Shown here in pieces: positions 16,474-25,089 of a DNA stretch of 64,000 nt. The DNA is from Streptomyces sp. PsTaAH-137 (GTDB taxonomy: Bacteria > Actinomycetota > Actinomycetes > Streptomycetales > Streptomycetaceae). The notes beneath the pieces were generated by a model. The model saw only the letters and a program-made list of their open reading frames with translations, was not told the DNA's origin and searched no databases. The position numbers and the translations under genes were made by a program. Location of the stretch: contig NZ_QLLY01000011.1 in assembly GCF_003259365.1 (NCBI RefSeq), forward strand, positions 62,001 to 126,000. Reading direction: 5' to 3'. The stretch's first letter is position 1. Each line of letters starts with the position of its first letter.

Positions 16474-18192
16474 TCAGCGCGCGGTCGGCGCCGGTGTCAG
16501 CAGGCCGCGCTCGGTGACCGCGGTGAGCGAGAGCGTGCGGTATCCCGCGTCGGCGAAGAGCACGGTGACGTGGCCGTCCTCCTGGCTCATGACCTCGCCC
16601 TCGCCCCAGGACGTGTGCCGCACGCGCTGTCCCGGAAGGAACATGTCGTCGCGCGGCTCGTCCCGGCGAGGTGCCGCGCCGCCGGTGCCGGCCAGTACGT
16701 CGTGCCGCTCCGCACGGGACGCGGCTTCGGGACGCGCGGGGGCGCACACGTCGCAGCCGGCACAGTTCTTCTTGGCGGGGGCCTCGCCGAAATAGCCCAG
16801 CAGATGGCGTCGGCGGCAGCCGGTCGTCTCCGCGTACGACCGCATCATCTCCAGGCGCGAGCGCTCCAGCCGGACGCGGGCGCCAGCGATGCGCAGCGCC
16901 TCCTCGGCACAGGTGTCGCGCCGGGCACCGGGGACCGCGTGGACGACCCCCTCGGCGGCGAACTGGACGCCGCCCGCTTCCTCCAAGAGGTGCAGCAGCG
17001 AGGTCAGCGCCGTCTGTGACAGGTCCGTCTCGTCGCGCAGAGCCGTGCCGGAGACACCGTCCTTGTGTGCGCGCACGGTGTCCATCACGCGCAGGAGTGT
17101 GTCCGCGTCGGGGCGGCCGCCCGCGCGATAGCGCTGGGACGCGAGGTCTTCGGGCCGGTACGCGAGGATCGCGGCCGCCGGTTCTCCGTCGCGGCCGGCG
17201 CGCCCCATCTCCTGGTAGTAGGCGTCGAGCGAGCCGGGAACGGTGGCGTGGAGCACGAAACGGATATCCGCTTTGTCGATTCCCATTCCGAATGCCGAAG
17301 TTGCGACGACGATGTCGAGCGCGCCGTCGCGGAATTTCTCGTGCGTACGGGCGCGTTCCGATGCGGAAAGGCCCGCATGATAGGCGGAACTGTCGAATCC
17401 GATGTCGGAGAGTTCCGCCGCGTATTGCTCGGCCTCCCGGCGCGTTCCGGCGTAGATGATTCCCGGTTTCGCCTCCGCCGACGCGCGTTCCACGACCCAG
17501 CGCCGTTTTTCCGCGTCCTTTTGGTGACGGACGACTTCCAAGTGAAGGTTGGGGCGGTCGAAACCCGCGACGACTTGATGCACGTCGCGCATGCCGAGGC
17601 GCTCGATGATGTCGGCGCGCACCGGCGCCGCGGCGCTCGCCGTCAGGGCCAGCAGAGGCGGCCGGCCGATCCGCTCGCGGACGCGCCCCAGGGCCAGGTA
17701 GTCGGGCCGGAAGTCGTGGCCCCACGTCGAGACGCAGTGGGCCTCGTCGATCACGAGCAGTGCGGGACGCGTGGCGGCGATCTCGGCCACGACGTCGTCC
17801 TTGGCCAGTTGTTCGGGAGAGACGAACAGGAAGTCCAGGGCGCCTTCGCGCATCCGCTCCCAGGCGTCCGTGTTGGCCCGGTCGCCCTGCGCGGAGTTGA
17901 CGGCCCGCGCTCCGGGCCGGCCGCGCGCACCCGTGAGTGCGGCCACCTGATCGCGCTGCAGCGCGATCAGTGGCGACACGACCACGGCAGGCCCGCTCAA
18001 GAGGACACCCGGCACCTGGTAGACGGCCGACTTACCGGCGCCCGTGGGCATCACGACCATGGTGTCCCGCCCCGACATCACGGCGGTCATCGCGTCGAGC
18101 TGTGCGGCTCTCAGCTGCTTCCAGCCGAACACCTCACGGGCGCTGCGCCGGAGCCGTCGACGGAGGGACAGGTTCTTGAGGGGCATGCTCAT
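16474..18192 (-). CDS. recQ: RecQ-family ATP-dependent DNA helicase
   Basis: The protein has 572 aa from the ATG at 18192 (an alternative ATG lies six bases on). It is a 3'-5' superfamily 2 helicase with Walker A (VVMPTGAGKSAVYQVP), DEAH box (VIDEAHCVSTWGHDF), motif VI (GRAGRDGEPAAAI) and the RecQ zinc-binding cysteines (CRRRHLLGYFGE, CAGCDVCAP). The HRDC domain is absent; a short beta-rich tail (MFLPGQRVRHTSWGEGEV) replaces it. The stretch 17250-17560 uses noticeably more A/T-ending codons than the rest of the gene. Confidence 0.93.
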   Translation of the reverse strand: MSMPLKNLSLRRRLRRSAREVFGWKQLRAAQLDAMTAVMSGRDTMVVMPTGAGKSAVYQVPGVLLSGPAVVVSPLIALQRDQVAALTGARGRPGARAVNSAQGDRANTDAWERMREGALDFLFVSPEQLAKDDVVAEIAATRPALLVIDEAHCVSTWGHDFRPDYLALGRVRERIGRPPLLALTASAAAPVRADIIERLGMRDVHQVVAGFDRPNLHLEVVRHQKDAEKRRWVVERASAEAKPGIIYAGTRREAEQYAAELSDIGFDSSAYHAGLSASERARTHEKFRDGALDIVVATSAFGMGIDKADIRFVLHATVPGSLDAYYQEMGRAGRDGEPAAAILAYRPEDLASQRYRAGGRPDADTLLRVMDTVRAHKDGVSGTALRDETDLSQTALTSLLHLLEEAGGVQFAAEGVVHAVPGARRDTCAEEALRIAGARVRLERSRLEMMRSYAETTGCRRRHLLGYFGEAPAKKNCAGCDVCAPARPEAASRAERHDVLAGTGGAAPRRDEPRDDMFLPGQRVRHTSWGEGEVMSQEDGHVTVLFADAGYRTLSLTAVTERGLLTPAPTAR

Positions 18193-18212
18193 CCCGCTTC
18201 GCGGCGGGCGGA

Positions 18213-18368
18213 CTAGAAGTAGTGCTTGCGACCACCGACGGCCCGGCCGGTGGCGCCGAGAATCCACAGGATCGCGCCCACCAGGATCAGGATTCCACCT
18301 ATGGTCGTCAGCAGGCCCATACCCACCAGCAGGCCGACGATCAGCAGGATCAGTCCAAGGAGAATCAT
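18213..18368 (-). CDS. 51-residue membrane protein, DUF6131-like
   Basis: Reading the minus strand from the ATG at 18368 to a TAG at 18213 gives 51 aa: two hydrophobic stretches (MILLGLILLIVGLLVGMG and IGGILILVGAILWILGA) and a short basic tail GRAVGGRKHYF. This fits the DUF6131 group of small actinobacterial membrane proteins (two short helices, C-terminal GRRHYW/F-like end). Function is unknown. It lies 20 bases upstream of recQ on the same strand, but co-transcription is unproven. Its ribosome site is weak. Confidence 0.8.
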   Translation of the reverse strand: MILLGLILLIVGLLVGMGLLTTIGGILILVGAILWILGATGRAVGGRKHYF

Positions 18369-18687
18369 CTCGAGTCCATTCGTCCGAGTCGTTTTCTACG
18401 AGCCAAGTCCGCGTACCCCGACCCGAACCGCATATGCGGCCGAGAAGAAGAATTGCGGCGAGTGCCGATCAAGGAGAGAACGGGGAGACGAAAAGCCACC
18501 GGAGTCACATCCGTCGCCTTCATCTCCACCGTCACCCGCCCGTCGCGCACTCGTTCTTGACCTCTTCCGCAGGCACGATTGCCCCACAACCAACCGCGCA
18601 CGCATACAACCTTCATGAGATCGCGCGGGATGTGGTTCATCGGGGCACCCGGAGGGCTCGAAGTGATCCGAATCAGCCGAAAAGCCC
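18369..18687. other. Gene-free interval between the DUF6131-like gene and the amine oxidase
   Basis: I found no credible gene in these 319 bases. The few open frames have non-coding composition and no ribosome site. Both flanking genes are on the minus strand, so it should hold the promoter of the DUF6131-like/recQ pair and the 3' end of the amine-oxidase transcript. No strong hairpin is visible. Base composition is lower in GC than its neighbours. Confidence 0.5.
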
Positions 18688-20397
18688 CTAGTCCTCCGGC
18701 AGTTCGACGGGCGCGAGCGACTCGTAGAGGTCGCCCGGGCCCGGGTTGGTCGCGTCGGTGCCGCCGCCCAGGTGGTGCATGACGCCCCATACGGCGTTCA
18801 GCGCGGTCTGCACCGCGCCCTCGGCCCAGCCCGCGGTCCAGGAGATGTCGTCGCCGGCGAGGAAGAGCCCGCGGCGGTCGGCCGGGAGGGTGTCCTGCAT
18901 GAAGTGGGTGAACAGGCGGCGCTGGTAGCGGTAGTGGCCCGGCAGGTTCGCCTTGAAGGCGCCCATGAAGTACGGCTCGTTCTCCCAGGAGACGGTGACC
19001 GGGTTGCCGATGATGTGCTTGCGGATGTCGACGTTCGGATAGATCTCGCCGAGCGACTTCAGCATCACTTCCAGCCGCTCGTTCGCCGACAGCGGCAGCC
19101 ACTTCAGGCTGTCGTCGCACCAGGTGTAGGAGAGGCAGATGACGGCGGGCTTGTCCGGCCCGTCGTCCAGGAGGTAGGTGCCGCGCGTCATGCGGTCGGT
19201 GAGCGTCATCGACATGACGTCCCGGCCGGTGGGGTTGCCCTGGCCGTCGACGGCCTTGTCGAGCCAGAACGGCCGGTCGACCGGGACGAACAGCTTGCTG
19301 GACTCCATGTAGTGGGTGCGCTCGATGGCGGTCCAGTGGTCGATCGGGAAGAGCGCGTCGTCGCACGCCACCTTCGACAGCAGCATCCACGACTGGGCGG
19401 TGAAGATCGCGGCCTTGAACGTGCGGATGTCGCCCTCGGCGTCGGTCACGGTGACGCGGTTGCCCGCGGTGCGGGACAGCCGGGTGACGGCGGGACGCGG
19501 GGTGCGGTCGGAGTGCAGCGAGGCGAGGGAGGTGCCCGGCGCCCAGTGCACGAGCTTGTGCGGCTCGCGCTCCCACAGCCGCAGCGGAAGCTGCTGCGAG
19601 CCGCCGACGATGCCGCGGTGGTGGTCGTCGGCCTCGGTGTAGACGACGCGCAGGATCTCCAGGATCGAGTTCGGGAAGTCGGTGTCCCAGCCGCCGGTGC
19701 CGAAGCCGACCTGGCCGAAGATCTCCCGGTGCCGGAAGGACTTGAACGCCTCCGACTCGCACAGGAACCCGTAGAAGGTCTGGTTGTCGAGCTTCTCGAC
19801 GAGCTTCGCCCAGATCTCCCGGATGCGGGGCACGTCCCGCTCGCGCATCGCCTGGTTCATGTCGGAGAAGTCGGCACCCTCCTCCAGGCAGGCGTTCCAC
19901 GCGGCGGCGACATCGCGGTAGACCTGCGGCAGGTCGTCGATCGTCTCGGCGTAGTGCGACTCGCCCTTGAGGTCGACGACGGTCGAGGGGGTCGCCGGGG
20001 AGAGGGGGTTGGGGAACTCCCGGGTCTCCAGGCCCACCAGGTCGATGTAGTGCTGGAGCGCCGTCGACGACGGCGGGAAGCGCATCGCGCCCATCTCGGC
20101 GGTCAGCGCCGGGTCACAGCCGTCGAAGCCCACCGTCCGCAGCCGCCCGCCGATCTTGTCGGCCTCGTACACGACGGGCTTGAGGCCCATCTTCATCAGC
20201 TCGTACGCGGCGACGATGCCCGAGAGACCGCCGCCGATGACGGCGACCTCGGTGCCGTGCTCGGTCGCCGGTATCTGCCCCAGGCCCGCCGGGTGCGCGA
20301 GAAAGTCGTCGTACGCGTAGGGGAAGTCCGGCCCGAACATGGTGATCGGCGGCTGGGCGTCGGTGTGCTGGACGGCGGTGGGCACCGTGGACGTCAT
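18688..20397 (-). CDS. Flavin amine oxidase (probable L-amino-acid or monoamine oxidase)
   Basis: This 569-aa FAD enzyme has an N-terminal dinucleotide fold (AVIGGGLSGIVAAYEL, about 52-67), the GG-doublet motif (GGRLRTV), a substrate-binding middle domain, and the C-terminal FAD contact GLFLAGDDISWTAGWAEG. The family oxidatively deaminates amines or L-amino acids to imines plus H2O2. Similarity in size and the aromatic-rich core suggests an L-amino-acid oxidase-like member. Neighbouring AsnC regulator and amino-acid permease support amino-acid use. Substrate is unassigned. Confidence 0.88.
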   Translation of the reverse strand: MTSTVPTAVQHTDAQPPITMFGPDFPYAYDDFLAHPAGLGQIPATEHGTEVAVIGGGLSGIVAAYELMKMGLKPVVYEADKIGGRLRTVGFDGCDPALTAEMGAMRFPPSSTALQHYIDLVGLETREFPNPLSPATPSTVVDLKGESHYAETIDDLPQVYRDVAAAWNACLEEGADFSDMNQAMRERDVPRIREIWAKLVEKLDNQTFYGFLCESEAFKSFRHREIFGQVGFGTGGWDTDFPNSILEILRVVYTEADDHHRGIVGGSQQLPLRLWEREPHKLVHWAPGTSLASLHSDRTPRPAVTRLSRTAGNRVTVTDAEGDIRTFKAAIFTAQSWMLLSKVACDDALFPIDHWTAIERTHYMESSKLFVPVDRPFWLDKAVDGQGNPTGRDVMSMTLTDRMTRGTYLLDDGPDKPAVICLSYTWCDDSLKWLPLSANERLEVMLKSLGEIYPNVDIRKHIIGNPVTVSWENEPYFMGAFKANLPGHYRYQRRLFTHFMQDTLPADRRGLFLAGDDISWTAGWAEGAVQTALNAVWGVMHHLGGGTDATNPGPGDLYESLAPVELPED

Positions 20398-20535
20398 GGG
20401 GTGCGGACTCCTTGCGGACGCGGTTCAGACAGGAGCGTGCCCGGCCTGGGCGAGCTGAGGGGGTGCGGCCCGCGACAGATCGGCGGGCCTTGAGAACGGT
20501 ACGTTTTCGCTGTTCGGCCGGACAAGACGGGACTG

Positions 20536-20593
20536 TTGCGTCTCCGTGTGCGATCTGTTGCGTACGAGGCGCCCTGAACGGCGATTCATTGCG
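20536..20593. promoter_or_regulatory. Cluster of TTGCG elements upstream of the amine oxidase
   Basis: TTGCG occurs at 20536 and 20558, and TTCATTGCG at 20585-20593, in the gap between the AsnC gene stop and the amine-oxidase start. The same 9-mer occurs upstream of the permease. Repeated short sites across about 60 bp are typical of Lrp/AsnC octamer binding. This is inferred; no binding data are available. Confidence 0.4.
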
Positions 20594-20649
20594 CGCCGGG
20601 CGGCCCCGGCGGCGTTTCGCGTACGCGGGCCCTCAGGGCCCGGGCCGGG

Positions 20650-21102
20650 TCAGGCCGGCGAGCCCGAGGTGAAGCGGCGCATCAGCGGCGACAGGACGAG
20701 CACGGACTTGGTCCGCTCGACGAACGGCTCCCCCGCGATCCGCTCCAGGACCCGCTCGAAGTGCCGCATGTCGGAGGCGAAGACCTGCACCAGCGCGTCC
20801 GCGTCCCCGGTGACGGTGGACGCGGCCACGATCTCCGGATACCGCTCCAGGCCCCGCCGGATCGCGTCCGGCGAGGTGTTGCGACGGCAGTAGACCTCGA
20901 TGAATCCCTCGGTCTCCCAGCCGAGCGCGGCCGGGTCGACCCGTACGGTGAAGCCGGTGATGGCGCCGGTGGCGCGCAGCCGGTCTACGCGCCGCTTCAC
21001 GGCGGGCGCGGACAGGCCGACCAGCTGGCCGATGTCGGCGTAGGAGCGGCGGGCGTCCTCGGCGAGGGCGTGCACGATGCGTTCGTCGAGATCGTTCAGC
21101 AA
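20650..21102 (-). CDS. Lrp/AsnC-family transcriptional regulator
   Basis: About 150 aa. The N-terminal helix-turn-helix (RSYADIGQLVGLSAPAVKRR) is followed by an AsnC/RAM ligand-binding domain (about 65-140, with SPDAIRRGLERYPEIV and VTGDADALVQVFASD). The start is uncertain: the conserved LNDLDERIVHAL begins after a TTG at 21102 that has no clear ribosome site, and the frame is open further into the permease gene. It follows the permease by about ten bases, so the two are one operon. It is a likely regulator of that gene and of the amine oxidase. Confidence 0.88.
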   Translation of the reverse strand: MLNDLDERIVHALAEDARRSYADIGQLVGLSAPAVKRRVDRLRATGAITGFTVRVDPAALGWETEGFIEVYCRRNTSPDAIRRGLERYPEIVAASTVTGDADALVQVFASDMRHFERVLERIAGEPFVERTKSVLVLSPLMRRFTSGSPA

Positions 21103-21112
21103 GGCAGGAGGT

Positions 21113-22588
21113 TCACTTCTGGGCTGCGGGGTCAGCGGTGACTTCCGGGGCGGCGAGACGGGAGCGACGCATCCCGTAGCAGAAGTAGAACACGAGGCCG
21201 ACGGCCATCCAGACACCGAAGACGATCCAGGTGATCGCGGACAAGCTGCCCATCATCCACACGCAGAAGCCGAAGCCGAGGACCGGCAGGACCGGGAAGA
21301 GCGGCACCCGGAAGGTGCGGTCCATCTCGGGGCGGGTCCGGCGCAGGAGCACCACGGCGACGTTGACCAGGGCGAACGCGAAGAGCGTGCCGATGCTGGT
21401 GGCGTCGGCGAGCTGGCCGAGCGGGATCGCGGCGGCCAGCACCCCGCAGAACAGGGAGACGATGACGGTGTTGGCGCGCGGCGCGCCCGTCTTCGGGTGG
21501 ACCTTGGCGAACACCTTCGGCACGAGCCCGTCCCGGGACATCGCGAAGAGGATGCGCGTCTGCCCGTAGAGCACGGTCAGCACGACCGAGGCGATGGCGA
21601 TGACGGCGCCCGCGGCAAGCAGCGTCGCCCAGAACGACTGGCCGGTGACGTCCTGCATGATCCCGGCGAGGGTGGCCTCGGTGTCGTCGAACTGCTTCCA
21701 GGGCCGGGCGCCGACGGCGACCGCGGCGACGAGCACGTACAGCGCGGTGACGATGACGAGGGAGAGCATGATCGCGCGGGGCAGGTCGCGCTGGGCGTTC
21801 TTCGCCTCCTCGCCCGCGGTGGAGGCGGCGTCGAAACCGATGTAGGAGAAGAAGAGCGTGGCCCCGGCCGCGCTGACTCCGGCCATGCCCAGCGGCATGA
21901 AGTGGGCGTAGTTGCCGGACTCGAAGCCCTTGAGGCCGATGGCGCAGAAGAGCAGCAGGGAGACGATCTTCACGACGACCATGATCGTGTTGGCGCGGGC
22001 GGACTCCCGGGCGCCGCCGAGCAGGAAGACCATCGCGAGCACGACCACGATGAGCGCAGGCAGGTTGAAGACGCCGCCGTCGCCGGGCGGCGCGGAGAGC
22101 GCGTCCGGGATGGTGACGCCGATGGTGCCGTCGAGCAGTTCGTTGAGGTATTCGCCCCAGCCGACGGCGACGGCGGCGACCGAGACCCCGTACTCCAGGA
22201 TCAGACACCAGCCGCAGACCCAGGCGACCAGCTCGCCCATCGTTGCGTATGCGTACGAGTACGAGGAGCCCGCGACCGGGATGGTCCCGGCCAGTTCGGC
22301 GTACGAGAGGGCCGAGAAGAGCGCGGTCAGGCCGGCGATGACGAAGGAGAGGGTGACCGCGGGGCCGGCCTTCGGGACCGCCTCGCCGAGGACGACGAAG
22401 ATGCCGGTGCCGAGCGTGGCCCCGATGCTGATCATGGTCAGCTGCCAGAGGCCGAGGGAGCGCCGCAGGGTGCCGCCCTCACCCTGGCCGCCCTCCGCGA
22501 CCAGGCGTTCCACGGGTTTGCGCCGCATGAGACGGGCGACGGGCCCTGCGGAGGTTCCTGCTGCGGGTGGGGTTCCCTGGTCGAGCAC
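21113..22588 (-). CDS. APC-superfamily amino-acid permease
   Basis: This 491-aa protein has about 12-14 membrane segments and APC signatures: ISIGATLGTGIFVVLGEA (helix 1 unwound region), SYAELAGTIPVAGSSYSYAY, and FFSYIGFDAASTAGEEAKN. The last motif places it with the cationic amino-acid transporter (CAT/YfnA-like) group. The GTG at 22588 is preceded by AAGGAG. It is first gene of a two-gene unit with the AsnC regulator. It probably supplies amino acids to the amine oxidase encoded downstream. Confidence 0.9.
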   Translation of the reverse strand: MLDQGTPPAAGTSAGPVARLMRRKPVERLVAEGGQGEGGTLRRSLGLWQLTMISIGATLGTGIFVVLGEAVPKAGPAVTLSFVIAGLTALFSALSYAELAGTIPVAGSSYSYAYATMGELVAWVCGWCLILEYGVSVAAVAVGWGEYLNELLDGTIGVTIPDALSAPPGDGGVFNLPALIVVVLAMVFLLGGARESARANTIMVVVKIVSLLLFCAIGLKGFESGNYAHFMPLGMAGVSAAGATLFFSYIGFDAASTAGEEAKNAQRDLPRAIMLSLVIVTALYVLVAAVAVGARPWKQFDDTEATLAGIMQDVTGQSFWATLLAAGAVIAIASVVLTVLYGQTRILFAMSRDGLVPKVFAKVHPKTGAPRANTVIVSLFCGVLAAAIPLGQLADATSIGTLFAFALVNVAVVLLRRTRPEMDRTFRVPLFPVLPVLGFGFCVWMMGSLSAITWIVFGVWMAVGLVFYFCYGMRRSRLAAPEVTADPAAQK

Positions 22589-23014
22589 GCGCTGGCTCCT
22601 TGATCGCTGCCGGTTTCAGTCGGCCGTGACGGAAGGAGACGTGACGGTCCACACCCTGGCCGGGGACCGCCGAGCAGGCCGTCCCCCGCCATGCCACGTA
22701 CAGCGGATGACTCTAGAGGACGCCCGTTCCCGTCTGTAATGCAGCAACCTTGCGCGCACCCGCAAGATCGTTGCGCGTACCGCCGCACCGCACGTGTTCA
22801 TTGCGTCGCCCGGCGACGCGAGGGGTGTCCGGTGTGTGCGAGGCCACATCGCACACGTGGGAGTGAAAGCCCGGGACCGGGGTATTCGGTACGGCCGCCC
22901 CTGCCTTCGACCGGGAAGATGACCTGACATCGACCCGGGCTTCGGCAGGGGCGGTTCGGGAAAGGCATCATGTGCTCGACGCACATGTCCGAAGACACGA
23001 TGTGAGAGAGGCTC
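22589..23014. other. Divergent control region between permease and rsbR
   Basis: No gene is visible in these 426 bases. The permease-proximal half carries the TTGCG palindrome cluster described separately. The rsbR-proximal half should hold the stressosome promoter. A GGGTAT at 22880 resembles the -10 of SigB-type promoters but has no matching GTTT-type -35 upstream. Confidence 0.5.
22744..22805. promoter_or_regulatory. TTGCG palindrome cluster upstream of the permease
   Basis: A perfect inverted repeat CTTGCG-(6)-CGCAAG occupies 22749-22766, followed by GTTGCG at 22770 and TTCATTGCG at 22797-22805. The 9-mer TTCATTGCG is shared exactly with the region upstream of the amine oxidase. The arrangement suggests several phased sites for the co-encoded Lrp/AsnC regulator. 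Confidence 0.5.
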
Positions 23015-23899
23015 GTGAGTACCAGCGACACCGACATCCGCACCCTGCTGCTCGAGGCGCTGAGGGATCAGGACGACCAGATCGCCGGCCGCTGGACGAC
23101 GCTCCAGCTGGAGCGGGCCGCACTCGGTACGGACATGAGCGAGGCCGAACTGCGCGAAGAGGCCCGCACCCTCGTCGACGCGCTCACGGACGCGCTGGCC
23201 GGCGACATCCCGGTCGAGCGCGTCGTGTCCGCGCACCGCGATCTGCGCGCGGCGGTCACGGAGATGTCGCTGCGCCGGGTCCGCGCGGGTGCCACCCCCA
23301 CCGACACCTCGCTCGCGGTGCTCTCCCTCAAGGAGGCGCTGCTCGCGGCCGTGCAGCACACCACGCGGGACATGGGCGAGCTGTTCTCGGCGGCGATCCT
23401 GGTGAACCGGATGCTGGACACGGCGGGCGCGCTCTCGTTCGAGACCTACGTCGAGGGCCGTGAGGAGATCATCCGGCGGCAGAGCCGGCAGCTGCTGGAG
23501 CTGTCCACGCCGGTGGTGCGGCTGTGGAAGCACGTGCTCGCGGTGCCGCTGATCGGCACTCTGGACACGGCCCGCACACAGATCGTCATGGAGTCGCTGC
23601 TCCAGGCCATCCAGGACGACGAGGCGAAAGTCGCCATCATCGACATCACCGGGGTGCCGACCGTCGACACCGCGGTCGCCCAGCACCTCATGCAGACGGT
23701 CAACGCGGTCCGGCTGATGGGCGCGGACTGTGTCATCAGCGGGATCCGGCCGCCCATCGCCCAGACCATCGCCCAGTTGGGAATCGACCTGTCCACCATC
23801 CTGACCCGCGCCACCCTCGCCGACGCCCTGTCCGCGGCGGTCTGCATCACGGACCGGCCCGCCGTGGGTCTGGCCGTCGCCGGGTCGGCGGCGCGGTGA
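23015..23899 (+). CDS. rsbR: RsbR-type stressosome STAS protein
   Basis: This 294-aa protein pairs an N-terminal RsbRD-type helical sensor (about 1-160, non-heme-globin-like in the family) with a C-terminal STAS domain (about 165-280). The STAS core AIIDITGVPTVDTAVAQHL carries the Thr that RsbT phosphorylates in RsbR proteins. The GTG start follows a GAGAGG ribosome site. It is first gene of a tightly coupled rsbRST operon, and RsbR with RsbS should build the stressosome scaffold that holds RsbT until stress. Confidence 0.9.
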   Translation: MSTSDTDIRTLLLEALRDQDDQIAGRWTTLQLERAALGTDMSEAELREEARTLVDALTDALAGDIPVERVVSAHRDLRAAVTEMSLRRVRAGATPTDTSLAVLSLKEALLAAVQHTTRDMGELFSAAILVNRMLDTAGALSFETYVEGREEIIRRQSRQLLELSTPVVRLWKHVLAVPLIGTLDTARTQIVMESLLQAIQDDEAKVAIIDITGVPTVDTAVAQHLMQTVNAVRLMGADCVISGIRPPIAQTIAQLGIDLSTILTRATLADALSAAVCITDRPAVGLAVAGSAAR

Positions 23900-24297
23900 C
23901 CACCCCGGGCCCGCAGGGCGTTCCCATTCTCCGGCTGGGCGACGTCCTGGTGACGGGGCTGCTCGCCGAGCTGGACGACAAGTCCGCCATCCTGTTCACG
24001 GACGAACTGACCGAGCGGATCGTGTCGGACCACGCCCGCGGTGTACTGATCGACATCTCCCGCCTGGAGATCATCGACTCGTTCGTGGCCCGTACGCTCA
24101 TGGAGCTGACCACGATGGCCCGGCTGCTCGGAGCCCGGGTGATCGTCGCCGGGATGCGTCCCGCCATCGCCATCACGCTGGTCGAACTCGGCATCCGGCT
24201 GACGGGCGTGGAGACCGCGCTCAACGCGGAGCAGGCCCTGACCGCGCTCGGCTGGCAGCGGACCCTGGAGGCTCGCGGCCATGACCTTGTCGGATGA
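23896..24297 (+). CDS. rsbS: RsbS-type stressosome STAS protein
   Basis: This 133-aa protein is a single STAS domain. The target serine lies in LIDISRLEIIDSFVARTLME, the RsbS pattern (IDSF), followed by ARVIVAGMRPAIAITLVELG. The GTG start overlaps the rsbR stop (GTGA). In the Bacillus system RsbS is the scaffold partner whose phosphorylation by RsbT frees the kinase. It overlaps rsbT by 17 bases. Confidence 0.92.
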   Translation: MTTPGPQGVPILRLGDVLVTGLLAELDDKSAILFTDELTERIVSDHARGVLIDISRLEIIDSFVARTLMELTTMARLLGARVIVAGMRPAIAITLVELGIRLTGVETALNAEQALTALGWQRTLEARGHDLVG

Positions 24298-24739
24298 GCA
24301 CGCGGCACCCGCGGCCCACTCCACGGGCCCGCAGATGACCGTGCAGCGCACGTACGAAGTACGGTCGGACGACGATCTGCTGACGGTCCGTCATGCGGTG
24401 CGGGCGGCCACGGTCGAGTGCGGCTTCGGGCTGGTCGACCAGACCCGGGTGGTGACCGCGGCGAGCGAACTCGCCCGCAACGCCTACGTCCACGGCAAGG
24501 GCGGCACCCTCACGGTGGAGCTCCTGACCCGGCCCGGCGGCAGCGGCATCCGGCTGGTGATCGGGGACGAGGGCCCCGGCATCGCGGACGTCGGCGCGGC
24601 GCTCCAGGACGGCTTCACCACCGGCGGCGGCCTCGGCCACGGCCTGGGCGGCGCGCGGCGGCTGATGGACGAGTTCCATGTCGACAGCCGGCCGGGAGCG
24701 GGGACGACCGTGACCGCGGTGCGCTGGACGGTGCGATGA
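24281..24739 (+). CDS. rsbT: RsbT-type switch serine/threonine kinase
   Basis: This 152-aa GHKL ATPase has the N box (TAASELARNAYVHGKGG), G1 box (IGDEGPGIADV) and G2 region (TTGGGLGHGLGGARRLMDEF). RsbT phosphorylates RsbR and RsbS, leaves the complex, and activates an RsbU-like phosphatase. The start lies inside the end of rsbS. All motifs look intact, unlike the next gene. Confidence 0.92.
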   Translation: MTLSDEHAAPAAHSTGPQMTVQRTYEVRSDDDLLTVRHAVRAATVECGFGLVDQTRVVTAASELARNAYVHGKGGTLTVELLTRPGGSGIRLVIGDEGPGIADVGAALQDGFTTGGGLGHGLGGARRLMDEFHVDSRPGAGTTVTAVRWTVR

Positions 24740-25089
24740 CCTACGCACTCAGCGACCCCGCGGTCACCGCGCGCGTCGTCGACCACGCCGGCGCCGTGCC
24801 CCACGCGGCGACGCCGACGCGAAGCGCCGCTCTGCTCGGCGGCCTGGACGACACCGCCGCCGAGCGGGCCGCGGTCCGCACCACCGAGCTCGCCGGGAAC
24901 CTGCTGCGCCACGCGGTGGCCGGCGCCATGTACGTGCGGTGCCGTCCGCTGGGCGACGGCATCGATGTGGCCGCCTTTCTGCTCGGCATGCCGCCCCGGC
25001 TGCTCGCCGCCGCCCTGAGGCACGGCCACCGCAGCGCACGCGACGACGCGACCGCTCCGGTCTCCGGAGCGGCAAGGAGGAGTCCATGA
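24736..25089 (+). CDS. Small degenerate GHKL-ATPase-like protein in the rsb operon
   Basis: The 117-aa product resembles the N-terminal part of the RsbT/SpoIIE-linked ATPases found at this operon position. It has an N-box-like helix (VRTTELAGNLLRHAVAGAMYVR) but then, where the Gly-rich G1 and G2 boxes should follow, it has only FLLGMPPRLLAAALRHG and ends. No alternative frame restores the missing boxes. Four-base ATGA overlaps link it to both neighbours, so it is still translated in register with the operon. It may be a truncated remnant or a non-catalytic adaptor. Homologues usually continue into a phosphatase domain. Confidence 0.7.
   Translation: MTYALSDPAVTARVVDHAGAVPHAATPTRSAALLGGLDDTAAERAAVRTTELAGNLLRHAVAGAMYVRCRPLGDGIDVAAFLLGMPPRLLAAALRHGHRSARDDATAPVSGAARRSP

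Noticed and set aside
18396..18605. 69-codon minus-strand frame between the DUF6131-like gene and the amine oxidase
   Set aside because: Arg/Ser-rich, no ribosome site, no recognisable motif; lower GC of the region does not fit Streptomyces codon use.
22870..22890. SigB-like promoter upstream of rsbR
   Set aside because: GGGTAT is present but no GTTT-type -35 lies 14-16 bp upstream, and it is 130 bases from the start.
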